Shown: positions 9,362 to 18,010, counted from the stretch's first letter. The stretch: DNA of 64,000 nt from Methanohalophilus profundi (GCF_004137855.1 NZ_QBKB01000002.1:1731024-1795023), one strand, 5' to 3'. Notes: generated by a model from the letters alone, not told the origin. Numbers and translations: made by a program.

Positions 9362-9444
9362 ATTTCTGAAATTAATTTGTCCCAATATCAAACTGTCGGG
9401 TTTTAAATCGATAACTTTTTATTGATATGTAAGCATGTACATAA

Positions 9445-9583
9445 CGCATAGGAAATAGCCGATTGTCTCTGTCGGAAAAAACACTGGCCGAATAGATGTT
9501 ACTTCTCTTAAAAATCGTTACATGCATCATTTATCGGTAGTCTCCAAACCTTTCTGTCTATTCGGAAAGTGTTATTCTATGCG
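9445..9583. repeat. Imperfect long inverted repeat / candidate structured RNA or small mobile-element remnant
   Basis: Between the divergent NIF3-like and ModD-like genes. CGCATAG (9445-9451) pairs with CTATGCG (9577-9583); AACACT (9480-9485) pairs with AGTGTT (9568-9573); after a GG/AA mismatch CCGAATAGA (9488-9496) pairs with TCTATTCGG (9557-9565). Within the left arm CCGA (9459-9462) can pair with TCGG (9472-9475) as a side hairpin. In all 22 long-range pairs plus a side stem enclose a 60-base apical region. The likely TATA box of the ModD-like gene lies to its right (9611-9620), so it is not simply that gene's leader. It may be a separate small RNA, a regulatory DNA structure, or the relic of a miniature inverted-repeat element. 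Confidence 0.5.
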
Positions 9584-9610
9584 CCTGGCAAAATAAGGAA
9601 TGTCCAGGAA

Positions 9611-9620
9611 TTTTTATACA
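9611..9620 (+). promoter_or_regulatory. TATA-like element of the ModD-like gene
   Basis: TTTTTATACA lies about 50 bases before the ATG at 9664, giving an expected transcript start near 9640 and a leader of about 25 bases that includes AAAGGTTGG (about 9649-9657). Confidence 0.45.
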
Positions 9621-9663
9621 CTTAGGATTTGAAATACTGGCGTAAATTAAAGGTTGGTTTAGT

Positions 9664-10455
9664 ATGATAGAGTATTTTGAACATTACTTGCAGGAGGACT
9701 GTCCTTACGGGGATGAAACCACAGAATTGCTTCAGATAAATGGTGAAGGTACCCTGAACATTCTGTCACGGGATGAGGGAATTGGAGCATGTGCCGATGA
9801 TCTGGAACAATTCTACAAAAAGAAAGGACTGGATGTGACCTACAGAGTTGAGAATGGTGAATATTTTGAAGGAGGAGCTGTAATATTCTCTGCACAAGGA
9901 AACCTCGGAACGTTGTTCAAACTCTGGCGTATCTCCCAGACTTTCCTTTCAATAGTATGTGCGATTGCAGCGCGGACCCACAATTTCGTAGAAGCTGCAA
10001 GAAAAGAAAATCCAGATATAATGATTGCCACAAGTCGCAAAACCCATCCTGGATTCAGAAAATATGAATTAAAGGCAGTAAAGGTAGCTGGAGGAACACA
10101 CCACCGCAATTCTTTGAGTGATTCCATTCTTGTGACACAGAATCATCTGGATGTAGCAGATTCTTTTGAGAATCTCAAGGCAGTGAAAAAAATAGAAATA
10201 GAACCACGTGATAATGACGAAGCACTCAAATACGCTGAAATTGCCGATGTCCTGTTACTTGATCATTATTCTCCCGAAGAGATGGCTATGATTGTTAACA
10301 AACTTAAAACAATAAATCCAGGAATTGAGATTGCTGTGGGTGGTATTAAATCGGATGAGATTCCACAATATGCTCCTTATGTGGATATTATTGTCTCCAC
10401 TGCACCTTATTATGCTCAACCTCTTGATCTGACCACCAGAATTGAAAGAATGTAA
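9664..10455 (+). CDS. ModD-like protein (NadC/quinolinate phosphoribosyltransferase family)
   Basis: A 263-residue protein with the fold of nicotinate-nucleotide pyrophosphorylase. The RKTHPGFRKYELKAVKVAGG block and the NSLSDSILVTQNHL block match the phosphoribosyl-pyrophosphate and quinolinate-site regions, but the sequence is of the divergent ModD type that accompanies molybdenum genes in other prokaryotes. The NadC role in NAD synthesis is the alternative. It is cotranscribed with the DUF364 protein (9-base gap, AGGTG before the next ATG), and the pair ends tail to tail with the fmd-fdhD operon. That context supports a role in molybdenum or tungsten handling, which remains inference. Confidence 0.7.
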   Translation: MIEYFEHYLQEDCPYGDETTELLQINGEGTLNILSRDEGIGACADDLEQFYKKKGLDVTYRVENGEYFEGGAVIFSAQGNLGTLFKLWRISQTFLSIVCAIAARTHNFVEAARKENPDIMIATSRKTHPGFRKYELKAVKVAGGTHHRNSLSDSILVTQNHLDVADSFENLKAVKKIEIEPRDNDEALKYAEIADVLLLDHYSPEEMAMIVNKLKTINPGIEIAVGGIKSDEIPQYAPYVDIIVSTAPYYAQPLDLTTRIERM

Positions 10456-10464
10456 GGTGTTCCG

Positions 10465-11238
10465 ATGGATGATATACTAACCAGATTGATTGACAGGCTT
10501 GCTAAAGAAAATGCTGATACTTTTCCTGAAAGCATTGTAGATGAAATATCTCTGGGAGTGGTTTACAGTGGTGCCAGAATTGGTATCCACGGCGGTGTTG
10601 CTGCAACTCAGATTCCTCAATCAACCCACTGTGAGACCCTTCCATCCGCAGGTAAAATTCATAATAACCCTTTGCCGCGGGTTCTTGAGATGGGTAAATC
10701 ATCCAATTCCCTAAAAAGAACAGTGGCGACCAGTGCACTCAATGCTTTCATCAAAAAGACCGGGGATGAGATTTCTTCTTACGAATCGTCAGATACCAGT
10801 GTATTGGATATTATAAAAAATAATGATAGTGTAGCAATGGTGGGCCATTTTGCCCCCATGATTCCAGGTATATTAAAAAAAGCCTCAACCCTTTATGTGG
10901 CGGAAAAAAGGCCAATTAAAGATGAAAGGATAACCATTGTACCTGAGGAAGAGCTGAAAGAAACAATAGCATCATCAGATGTTGCTATAATCACAGGTAC
11001 CACTCTTTTGAACAACTCCCTTGATCCTCTGATGGAATCAGTAAGCCAGGCATCTAACTCTATTCTGCTTGGTCCTACTACGCCCCTTTACCCGGACCTT
11101 TTCTTTGAGCAGGGATTTACTGCTGTAATGGGTACAAGAATCGATGATACGCCAACAATGCTAAGAATAGTTAGCCAGGCTGGCGGGACAAAACAGATTC
11201 ACAAAAACTGTGGCACAAAGATATCCTTTGTACAGTAA
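10465..11238 (+). CDS. DUF364-type putative heavy-metal chelation domain protein
   Basis: A 257-residue protein resembling the DUF4213/DUF364 family: an N-terminal domain with SLGVVYSGARIGIHGG followed by a Rossmann-like C-terminal domain with VAMVGHFAPMIPGI, VAIITGTTLLNNSLD and LLGPTTPLYPDLF. Structural work on relatives led to the suggestion that it binds heavy metal or a chelate; no reaction is proven. It follows the ModD-like gene in one transcript. Its stop is 4 bases from the convergent fdhD stop. A molybdenum or tungsten storage or insertion role is the simplest reading of the neighbourhood. Confidence 0.75.
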   Translation: MDDILTRLIDRLAKENADTFPESIVDEISLGVVYSGARIGIHGGVAATQIPQSTHCETLPSAGKIHNNPLPRVLEMGKSSNSLKRTVATSALNAFIKKTGDEISSYESSDTSVLDIIKNNDSVAMVGHFAPMIPGILKKASTLYVAEKRPIKDERITIVPEEELKETIASSDVAIITGTTLLNNSLDPLMESVSQASNSILLGPTTPLYPDLFFEQGFTAVMGTRIDDTPTMLRIVSQAGGTKQIHKNCGTKISFVQ

Positions 11239-11241
11239 ATA

Positions 11242-12012
11242 TTAGATCAATCGCTCAGGATTGGAATAGATGTAAAGATTGGGCCTGCGTGCAAATCCCA
11301 CAAGTGTCATATTATTTTGCCTTGCAAGCCTGATTCCCTGGTCCATTGGTGCAGCTTTACTCACCATCAGTGGAATGCTTGCATTAACGCCTTTTCCTAC
11401 CATTGTAACTGATAACCTGCCAGAAGTTGCCATTATGCAGTTATCAAGTTTCACACCCTCCAGTGCAGCTTTACCAATTGCTTTATCAACTGCTGATGCC
11501 CGGCTTACATCTTCACAAAAGGTGAGGATTTCTCCTTCAGAGGTGGCTATCACAGTAGAATGTGCCCCGCCAGTACGCCTCCAGATTTTACCCTTTTCAA
11601 AAATATGGTCGATAAGATCGAACAGGGTATTGCTTTTAACCCTCATTTCAGGGTTAGGAGTGGTCTTATCTAAGGATGATGGTTTTGTTTTGCAGAACAA
11701 CTTATTTTTATCTATTACAATAGAAGTTATCTGGTTAACGTTTGCAATGTGGCCTTCACATAGGAGGTGGCCGGCAGCCATTTCCTTAAGTTGTCGGGGG
11801 CTTGCCAAAAAAGAAGATATGAAGTTGCCATTGAGGAAAACCTCATACATTTTCTCAATAACAACATCTACATTGATTTTTTTTGGAGAAGCATCTCCTT
11901 TCACTTCGATACACTGGATGGGAATGTAAGGAGCGGTAGTATCCCGCTCCTCCTCTTTCCACGTAATCTCTGTATCCGGTTTATTATCGAAGTGCCAGTC
12001 TGCTTTACTCAT
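11242..12012 (-). CDS. fdhD: FdhD-like molybdenum-cofactor sulfurtransferase, cysteine motif absent
   Basis: A 256-residue FdhD-family protein. FdhD passes sulfur to the molybdenum or tungsten cofactor of formate-dehydrogenase-like enzymes. Diagnostic blocks are visible: EMAAGHLLCEGHI, TGGAHSTVIA, CEDVSRASAVDKAIG and ATSGRLSVTMVGK. The CGxCG/CxxC motif that carries the persulfide in the bacterial enzyme is missing; the corresponding region before TGGAH contains no cysteine pair. Its ATG overlaps the end of the fmdB stop region (2-base gap), so it is the last gene of the fmd operon. The obvious client is FmdB, which has the cysteine-ligated molybdopterin site. It may act as a cofactor-binding chaperone rather than a sulfur carrier. 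Confidence 0.85.
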   Translation of the reverse strand: MSKADWHFDNKPDTEITWKEEERDTTAPYIPIQCIEVKGDASPKKINVDVVIEKMYEVFLNGNFISSFLASPRQLKEMAAGHLLCEGHIANVNQITSIVIDKNKLFCKTKPSSLDKTTPNPEMRVKSNTLFDLIDHIFEKGKIWRRTGGAHSTVIATSEGEILTFCEDVSRASAVDKAIGKAALEGVKLDNCIMATSGRLSVTMVGKGVNASIPLMVSKAAPMDQGIRLARQNNMTLVGFARRPNLYIYSNPERLI

Positions 12013-12014
12013 GT

Positions 12015-13322
12015 TTAGCTCTTCATTTCCTTTACCTTCGCAAAGAGCTGCTTGAGGGTATCCTCATTGCTTTCTGTGAAGTCAAAAGGAGAGGTTGTGA
12101 AGGGCTTGAAGTAAACGGACACATTGTCCAGCCTGTAGAATGTACCATCACATTCCATGGCATCAATTACGCCGGGCAGTATTACATCCGCTGCAGTTGG
12201 TGTTGGGCCTGGAGCAATGTCTATGCATACCATTGGAATTTCTGCAAGATAGGATGCACAGTCTGCCGGAGTATGTGCCATAAGGTCGGCACCTACAACC
12301 ATTGCCGCATCCGTGTCCTTTTCCCTGAGAATATCCACACAGGTGGTCTCACCTGGGTTGTACCTGGGGTAGCCGCGTGTGAAATCAAGACCGAAGGGAT
12401 AACCGTAGAGATAGGATGCAACCATGTTAAATCCTGCAACATTGCAGTGACCACGAAGAGCACCTATACAGGCTTTCGTCCCGTGATTGTTGTTCAGCTC
12501 TTTTATCACGTTAAGTGCCATTTCGATGTTGCGGTGTTTACCGTATGATGAACTGACACCCAAACCAACAGAGAAACTGGCAAAGTTGGCATCGAGGATC
12601 ATGTCCACCATTTCCTCCATGATGGAGATTGGTACACCAGTAATTTTTTCAACGGAGTGGTGAGGCTCTTTCCCGTTAAGGATTGTCAAAAGAGCATTGA
12701 ACAATTCATAATCACTGTTGGGGTTGAGCTGGACATGAAGGTCTGAAGCATCGGCTGTAGGGGTTCTTCTTGGATCCACAGTAATAACTTTCCTGTCGAA
12801 ACGTCCTCTCTTTGTCCAGTAACCTCTGGGGAAAATACCATACTTGGACATATGCCTGGGCATGGATTCCAGCGGGTTGGTACCCCAGTAGATGTTTACA
12901 TCACTGCGGTTCTTTTTGGTACCTGCTGTAGCAGCGGCACATCCTGCTTCCTGGATACCCATTACAGTTGGGCCGTGACAGATTGTCGCATTGGAGTCTA
13001 CTGTTCCACCAAGATATTCACCGATATGCAGGCCTACTTCCTGTGCTTCACAGGAGGTTTCACTTCCCATAAAGAGCATGGGTTTTCTTGAAGCAGTGAG
13101 AATTTCTGCGGCCTTTGTCAGGGCTTCCTCCCAGCTAACTTCCACGAATTCCCCGTCCTTTTTTACCATGGGTTTCCTGATACGGTGGTCGCTTACGACC
13201 TCCTGGAACTTTGCATTCCCCATCTTACATGCGTTCTTGACAGTGATGCTGTTATCTTTCAGTTCAACCTGTACATCATCACATGAAGCACCACAGACGG
13301 GACAGAATATGTTCTTGAACAT
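12015..13322 (-). CDS. fmdB: Formylmethanofuran dehydrogenase subunit B
   Basis: The 435-residue catalytic subunit that reduces CO2 to formate, or the reverse, at a bis-molybdopterin centre. It opens with a CPVCGASCDD iron-sulfur site and a further cysteine at about residue 33. The metal ligand is the cysteine of NATICHGPTVMG, so this is the cysteine and not the selenocysteine form. The C-terminal half shows the usual molybdopterin-binding blocks such as VVGADLMAHTP. The ATG at 13322 is chosen because GGAGG lies 7 bases before it, at the end of fmdD; the longer frame would overlap fmdD. Formate made here is passed through the complex to FmdA. Confidence 0.95.
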   Translation of the reverse strand: MFKNIFCPVCGASCDDVQVELKDNSITVKNACKMGNAKFQEVVSDHRIRKPMVKKDGEFVEVSWEEALTKAAEILTASRKPMLFMGSETSCEAQEVGLHIGEYLGGTVDSNATICHGPTVMGIQEAGCAAATAGTKKNRSDVNIYWGTNPLESMPRHMSKYGIFPRGYWTKRGRFDRKVITVDPRRTPTADASDLHVQLNPNSDYELFNALLTILNGKEPHHSVEKITGVPISIMEEMVDMILDANFASFSVGLGVSSSYGKHRNIEMALNVIKELNNNHGTKACIGALRGHCNVAGFNMVASYLYGYPFGLDFTRGYPRYNPGETTCVDILREKDTDAAMVVGADLMAHTPADCASYLAEIPMVCIDIAPGPTPTAADVILPGVIDAMECDGTFYRLDNVSVYFKPFTTSPFDFTESNEDTLKQLFAKVKEMKS

Positions 13323-13323
13323 T

Positions 13324-13713
13324 TCACTTACCTCCTGCATATACTTTCAATACGATATCCTCGGCTGTGAGAACCTCCTCGTCAGTGGGCTCTATATCTA
13401 CAGGACTGCCTTTATAGAGGGGTGATCCTGTGGAGAAGGTGTGCGGGTCGATTACCACGTTGGACCAGATAGCACGGGGCATGAATATGTTACCGCACAT
13501 CACCCTGTCAGTGCATCTTGTGTATACAGCTACGGTATGCTTACCATCCATGCTGGTTACTTTCACCTTTTCAGGACATCCCAGTTCTTCAAAATCCAAG
13601 GGGGAGATCCAGCACAGGGCACATTCCTTCATATAACCTTCGGAATATTTTTCGCCACCTTTGGCGAATTGTCCTTCGTAAATTGTACTTCCGGTATTTA
13701 GTAATGCTTTCAT
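13324..13713 (-). CDS. fmdD: Formylmethanofuran dehydrogenase subunit D
   Basis: A 129-residue molybdopterin-dinucleotide-binding subunit that caps the catalytic subunit B, equivalent to the C-terminal domain of other formate dehydrogenases. VYTRCTDRVMCGNIFMPRAI is the characteristic block. It starts 9 bases after fmdC and its stop overlaps the fmdB ribosome site. Short length is normal, since B and D are separate in this enzyme. Confidence 0.93.
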   Translation of the reverse strand: MKALLNTGSTIYEGQFAKGGEKYSEGYMKECALCWISPLDFEELGCPEKVKVTSMDGKHTVAVYTRCTDRVMCGNIFMPRAIWSNVVIDPHTFSTGSPLYKGSPVDIEPTDEEVLTAEDIVLKVYAGGK

Positions 13714-13722
13714 AATATCACC

Positions 13723-14532
13723 TCAGAGCTCCAGGTTTGCTTCTTTGCCAGCATACAGGACCCCTTTTGGTTTTTTGGATATGGCAAAGTCACCTGTGAA
13801 TTTTTTGAATACTCCGCCACATTCGATGTCTTCGAAACAGAGATCATATTGCTCGTCTTCATACTGCATACCGGGAGTGAAATTGGTAATATGACCTTCG
13901 ACCACAATGGTCCCACCGCTCATTTCGGCACCAATTGCACGTATAGCATTTCCTCTGATGACAATAAGACCACCGGACTGGCGTATACCACAGAAATTTT
14001 CGGCATTACCATTAACAATGATCTCACCGCCTGTTAATCCTCCGCCGATCTGGCTCTGGGCATTTCCGTCAACAACGATGCGTCCACCACTCATTCCGTT
14101 CCAGCTGCCGCGGTAGGCACATCCCAGGTGATCGATTGTGTTACCCTTAATATGGAGCAAACCACCTTTCATTTCGGTTCCTGCCCAGGAATCTGCATCC
14201 CCTTCCACGACAATTTCGCCGCCTTTCATTTCCGCTCCGACTTTCAGGCTGGTGGAACCCTGTATAGTGATTTTGCCGGCGGTCATTTCCGCTCCGATCA
14301 TTTTCACACGGGCTACATCACCTTTGATCATAATGAAAGTTTCTTCAGCAGAGCTTCCACCCTGACCTTTCACATCAAAGAAGTTCTTTAAAGGTAGTTG
14401 GTCCGGTCCCTGCCAGACAATCAACTGCTCAATTTCTTCCTTGCTCTTGCCTGCAAACTCATCTGGCTTGATTACATCGGCTTCGATCTTAATATCAATT
14501 TCAGTGTTTGGTGTAAGTACTACCTCTGTCAT
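13723..14532 (-). CDS. fmdC: Formylmethanofuran dehydrogenase subunit C
   Basis: A 269-residue structural subunit related to the C-terminal beta-helix domain of glutamate synthase. It has regular GxxGxxxxGG-type repeats (for example MKGGEIVVEGDA, MSGGRIVVDGNA, LTGGEIIVNGNA) between about residues 75 and 215, each forming a turn of the helix. It links the A and BD halves of the complex. It lies 4 bases after fmdA, with GGTGAT-like signals before the ATG. Confidence 0.94.
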   Translation of the reverse strand: MTEVVLTPNTEIDIKIEADVIKPDEFAGKSKEEIEQLIVWQGPDQLPLKNFFDVKGQGGSSAEETFIMIKGDVARVKMIGAEMTAGKITIQGSTSLKVGAEMKGGEIVVEGDADSWAGTEMKGGLLHIKGNTIDHLGCAYRGSWNGMSGGRIVVDGNAQSQIGGGLTGGEIIVNGNAENFCGIRQSGGLIVIRGNAIRAIGAEMSGGTIVVEGHITNFTPGMQYEDEQYDLCFEDIECGGVFKKFTGDFAISKKPKGVLYAGKEANLEL

Positions 14533-14536
14533 GACA

Positions 14537-16294
14537 TCACTTCTCCATGTTTACATTGATGGGGGTTGGATTGACGAGGTATTTCTCAGGTGTCGGATAG
14601 TTCTCGAAACCAAGGGTGTAGTACCTGAACCAATCCTTCACGTCCTCAAGCATCTTCTTTTCCTCGTTTGCATCAACCTTTATGTCACTGTAGTAGGTCC
14701 TTCTTTCAGGAATCGACATTATCTCGCCGTTATGGACTGCGATTTCCCCACCCTTGATGGTATAATCGGCATACCTGAATTTGGTGATCAGGTCATTGTA
14801 GTTGGCTGTAACGTCCAGTTTTGTTGGATCGATATCATAGATGGTCACATCACCATCTGCCCCTACAGCAAGACTGCCTTTCCTATGTGCCATACCATTG
14901 GTCTTTGCAGGAGTGGCACGGGTGATGGTTGCAATGTCATAGAGAGACAGTTCACGGCTGACACCGCCGAGTGTACTTCTGTCATTTGCCCACTTGTGTA
15001 CTTCGCTGAATGTCTCATTCCTGTAAGCCTCTGACATCAACCATGTCATGACATTCGGATATTTGGTGAATGGTCCACCGTTAGGATTATCGGTTGTCAT
15101 GATGGTCTTCCATGGATCATCGATCAGAAGCAGAGATTCAAGTCCCATTGCCCACTGGACACTGTGTACGGGGTTGCTCTTCAGATATGTGAAAGGGCAT
15201 ACACCGGAACCACATTCAAGTTCCACATCACAGTTAGACCATTTACCGCCTGTAAGAACTGCGACATCATGGATAGACGGACCGTCTCCGGTCATACATG
15301 TGGCCTCACCGAAAGGTACACTACCACTGTCAATTACCACATGGTCCTGACTGTTGACATAATCTGTAATATCCTTCACACCGGATTCAAAGTCTCTCCA
15401 GGATGTTCCGCCAAAGGCATTGAATTGCAAGTGAGTCAGGTAGATGGATTTATCCTTTGTAGGATCAATCTTGGTTTCTGCCCATTCAACTCCCATATCC
15501 TGATTGGGTTTGACTTTTGATGGAATGGTAAGGGATTCCTTTGTTGTTTCATAACATCCCGGGTGACCCAGGTTGTTGGCGTGCAGGTGTACCGGCATAG
15601 GAATACCGAGCATTTCATTAACTTCGGTAAGTCCTTCGATGATTTCCCTTGGTGTAATTTCAAAATGGATGTTGGTCTCATCCAGGGATTCGACATTCTT
15701 ACCCCATCCCCAGTTCTCCACACCGGCAGGGTTGACACATTTTATACCATAGGTCTTGTGTGTCCTCATCATCCAGGCCACATATGCAGCAGCTTTGTCA
15801 ATGTCGCCTTCCTTGAGATAGCGCATCATGAACCAGTTGTTACCAAGAACAAGGTATCCTCCCATGTCAAGCATTGGGATGGAATGCATCTCTTCATGGG
15901 TGTGACGTGCTTCCAGGGGCGGGACTGCAGCTTCAAAAGCTGTGGTATATCCCATCTGTGCATATTCATACCCTTCAAGATATACGGAAGGTACTGTTTC
16001 CCCGGTACCACCATGGGTTATTGAGGTCTTTGGACGATTCCACTTGTAACTGTCCTCTGGCCGCATCAGACGACCGGAGTTTACTTTAGCACCGGCAATA
16101 TGGGTGTGGGAATCCACTCCACCAGGCATTACGGTTTTACCGGTGGCATCAACGACCTTTGCGTCTTTCATTTCCGCATCAGATAATTCAGGGACGACTT
16201 TTCCGTCCTTGATATAGATGTCCATGACATCCCCGTCGATTTCGTTGAGGGGATCAAAAACATGTCCATTTTTTATTGCAATAGTAGCTGCCAT
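14537..16294 (-). CDS. fmdA: Formylmethanofuran dehydrogenase subunit A
   Basis: A 585-residue amidohydrolase-fold subunit that condenses formate with methanofuran at a binuclear zinc site. The first metal motif is PGGVDSHTHIAGAKV near residue 60; further metal or catalytic residues lie in MPVHLHANNLGHPG and YLTHLQFNAFGG. The length and the C-terminal YTLGFENYPTPEKY block are as in other methanogens. Only 1 base separates it from fmdF, so expression is coupled. Confidence 0.95.
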   Translation of the reverse strand: MAATIAIKNGHVFDPLNEIDGDVMDIYIKDGKVVPELSDAEMKDAKVVDATGKTVMPGGVDSHTHIAGAKVNSGRLMRPEDSYKWNRPKTSITHGGTGETVPSVYLEGYEYAQMGYTTAFEAAVPPLEARHTHEEMHSIPMLDMGGYLVLGNNWFMMRYLKEGDIDKAAAYVAWMMRTHKTYGIKCVNPAGVENWGWGKNVESLDETNIHFEITPREIIEGLTEVNEMLGIPMPVHLHANNLGHPGCYETTKESLTIPSKVKPNQDMGVEWAETKIDPTKDKSIYLTHLQFNAFGGTSWRDFESGVKDITDYVNSQDHVVIDSGSVPFGEATCMTGDGPSIHDVAVLTGGKWSNCDVELECGSGVCPFTYLKSNPVHSVQWAMGLESLLLIDDPWKTIMTTDNPNGGPFTKYPNVMTWLMSEAYRNETFSEVHKWANDRSTLGGVSRELSLYDIATITRATPAKTNGMAHRKGSLAVGADGDVTIYDIDPTKLDVTANYNDLITKFRYADYTIKGGEIAVHNGEIMSIPERRTYYSDIKVDANEEKKMLEDVKDWFRYYTLGFENYPTPEKYLVNPTPINVNMEK

Positions 16295-16295
16295 A

Positions 16296-17320
16296 TTATT
16301 CCACCTCTCTCTTTTCCAGCCAGATAGCGTTTGTCGGGCAGATCATGGCACATGCGCCACAGGAGCCACAAACGTCCTGATCAACTACATTAACTGCTCC
16401 ATTCTCGACTTCCAGCAATGCTTTTTCATCCATGTTATTGAGGTGCCCTGCAGCAAGTTCCTTATTTGCATAAGCATTCACAGGACAGACAATTACACAG
16501 TTTCCGCATCCAAGACAGTCATATTCGTCGGTGACAAGTTTGGAAGTAAGTGTTGGCTTGACGGAAGGTTTGTCGAGGAGTTTTTTCTCGAATACTTTCT
16601 TCTTTTCCATTTCAGCTGCAATTGCAGTTTTCTTGACATCAATTGCCTGTACTGGACAGGAAACTGCACATGCTCCACAGTAGATACATGCATCCGGCCT
16701 CTGGGTCACTTTGTCAACACGTTCCCCGGCTTCCCAGTCCGGGTTGAATAATGCATTGCAGGGGCATACATCAACACAGGTACGGCATGCCTGACAGACA
16801 TCCTCATCCCTGAACCAGGTTCCTTCAAATGGCTTCTCCACTTCAATGGCATCAACCGGGCAAACTGATTCACACCATCCACAGTGTACACAGCATTCCT
16901 GGTTGATTGTTGTTGTACCATCGATTTTTGCTTCATTATCGTTGGAGAGCCACTGATCCACTTCAATGCAACCCTGTGGACATACCTGTTCACAAAGTCC
17001 GCAGTGTACACAATCATCATTGACAGTGGTTGGTTTAATAGCATTTATGAGGAAGGTTTTTTCCTCTACTGGCTTTCCGTCTTCTCTCATTTCAAGAGCG
17101 CCTGTAGGACAAACTTTGGAACACATTCCACATGTTATACATGTGTTCGGTCTGATCTCCAGGAACTCTTTGTCGATGAGTCCTCTGGCAACCGGTCCGA
17201 CTGAACCGATGACCAGTGTCTCTTTTGGACACACCATGACACAGTTCCACAGCCGATACACTTCTCAGGAATGTATACCACCTGTTTGTTGTCCTTTGTC
17301 GATATCACTGTTTCATTCAT
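16296..17320 (-). CDS. fmdF: Polyferredoxin subunit FmdF, one frameshift near the N-terminus
   Basis: An electron-carrying polyferredoxin of about 340 residues with eight CxxCxxCxxxCP-type motifs, enough for about eight 4Fe-4S clusters; examples are CITCGMCSKVCP, CVHCGLCEQVCP and CGSCGACAMICP. It brings low-potential electrons to subunit B. The first motif CIGCGTC is split: the frame starting at 17320 reads into TVSWCVQ, and adding one base near 17243-17247 gives CIGCGTCVMVCP in the downstream frame. A sequencing deletion is much more likely than gene death, because the rest of the operon is intact. The start overlaps the fmdE stop by 4 bases. Confidence 0.9.
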
Positions 17321-17922
17321 ATTGTAGTCTCCGTTTGGCTATCGTTACATGCATCACAAAGAACTTCATTGTTTCTTTGAATAAAACTTTCATTACATTT
17401 CTGGCATAATTTTATTGTCTTTTTCTTTTTTACCGGTACATCTATATCTACCATTTCATAGGAGTAGACATTCTCACCGGCTTCAAGAAGCACAGGAACA
17501 ACTTCTTCGTGGCGAAGTTTCTTTGTGTTCATATACCAGGCATGTAATTTAGGGTAATCTTTAGTCTTCTCCGGGTCGAGATATATCCTTACTCCTTTAA
17601 CAGAAGCAATTCCCGATGGAGCTTGTTTGTTCACAGTCACAGCCATTTTTCCTGTATCGTGAACTCTCAAACGTTTATTGCCTGTAGTGGAACCTTCAAG
17701 TATCTGAAAAGGGTCTGGTATACAATTATACGTTTCACTTAGGGCGTATATCCTTTCCCCTTCCTTAATATCAAGTACCCTTTTTGCAATATTTAGCATG
17801 TGGATTCCTATTAAAGCACCACTGCTCAAAAAACCGTGGAATGGAACGACCTTTTCAACCTGTGAAAATAGTTCTGGATTTTCCACTTTTATCTTTTCTT
17901 GGATCTCATCCATAGTTTCCAT
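17317..17922 (-). CDS. fmdE: FmdE family protein
   Basis: A 201-residue FmdE protein, first gene of the operon. The family domain covers about residues 25-165. The usual metal-site motif FHGHxCPG is changed here to FHGFLSSG, so histidine, cysteine and proline are replaced. The C-terminus ends in a zinc ribbon (CQKCNESF then LCDAC). FmdE copurifies or is co-encoded with the molybdenum enzyme, but its role is not defined; an assembly or metal-delivery function is often supposed. GAGG lies about 9 bases before the ATG. Confidence 0.85.
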   Translation of the reverse strand: METMDEIQEKIKVENPELFSQVEKVVPFHGFLSSGALIGIHMLNIAKRVLDIKEGERIYALSETYNCIPDPFQILEGSTTGNKRLRVHDTGKMAVTVNKQAPSGIASVKGVRIYLDPEKTKDYPKLHAWYMNTKKLRHEEVVPVLLEAGENVYSYEMVDIDVPVKKKKTIKLCQKCNESFIQRNNEVLCDACNDSQTETTI

Positions 17923-17955
17923 ATAAAAACCTCTAATAAAGAAGGCCGGTGAGAT

Positions 17956-18010
17956 GCTTATAAGCTTCCGGATGCCTAAAGAACATAGCGATGAAAATTA
18001 TATATAATTA
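17956..18010 (-). promoter_or_regulatory. fmd operon promoter region with palindrome
   Basis: Two TATA-like sites precede fmdE. TTATATATAATT lies near 17998-18009. The perfect ten-base palindrome GCTTATAAGC lies at 17956-17965 and includes CTTATAAG; if it is the TATA box the leader is only about 15 bases, and if the distal box is used it sits in the leader as a possible operator. CCGG sequences flank it on both sides. Which box is used cannot be decided by eye. Confidence 0.45.

Noticed and set aside
11279-11929. A 216-codon frame antisense to fdhD
   Set aside because: Shadow of the fdhD gene, whose family motifs are unambiguous.
12015-13322. Selenocysteine form of the catalytic subunit
   Set aside because: The active-site position in ATICHGP is a normal cysteine codon and there is no in-frame TGA.
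16296-17320. Programmed frameshift in fmdF
   Set aside because: There is no slippery heptamer with downstream structure, and similar breaks occur in unrelated genes at homopolymers.
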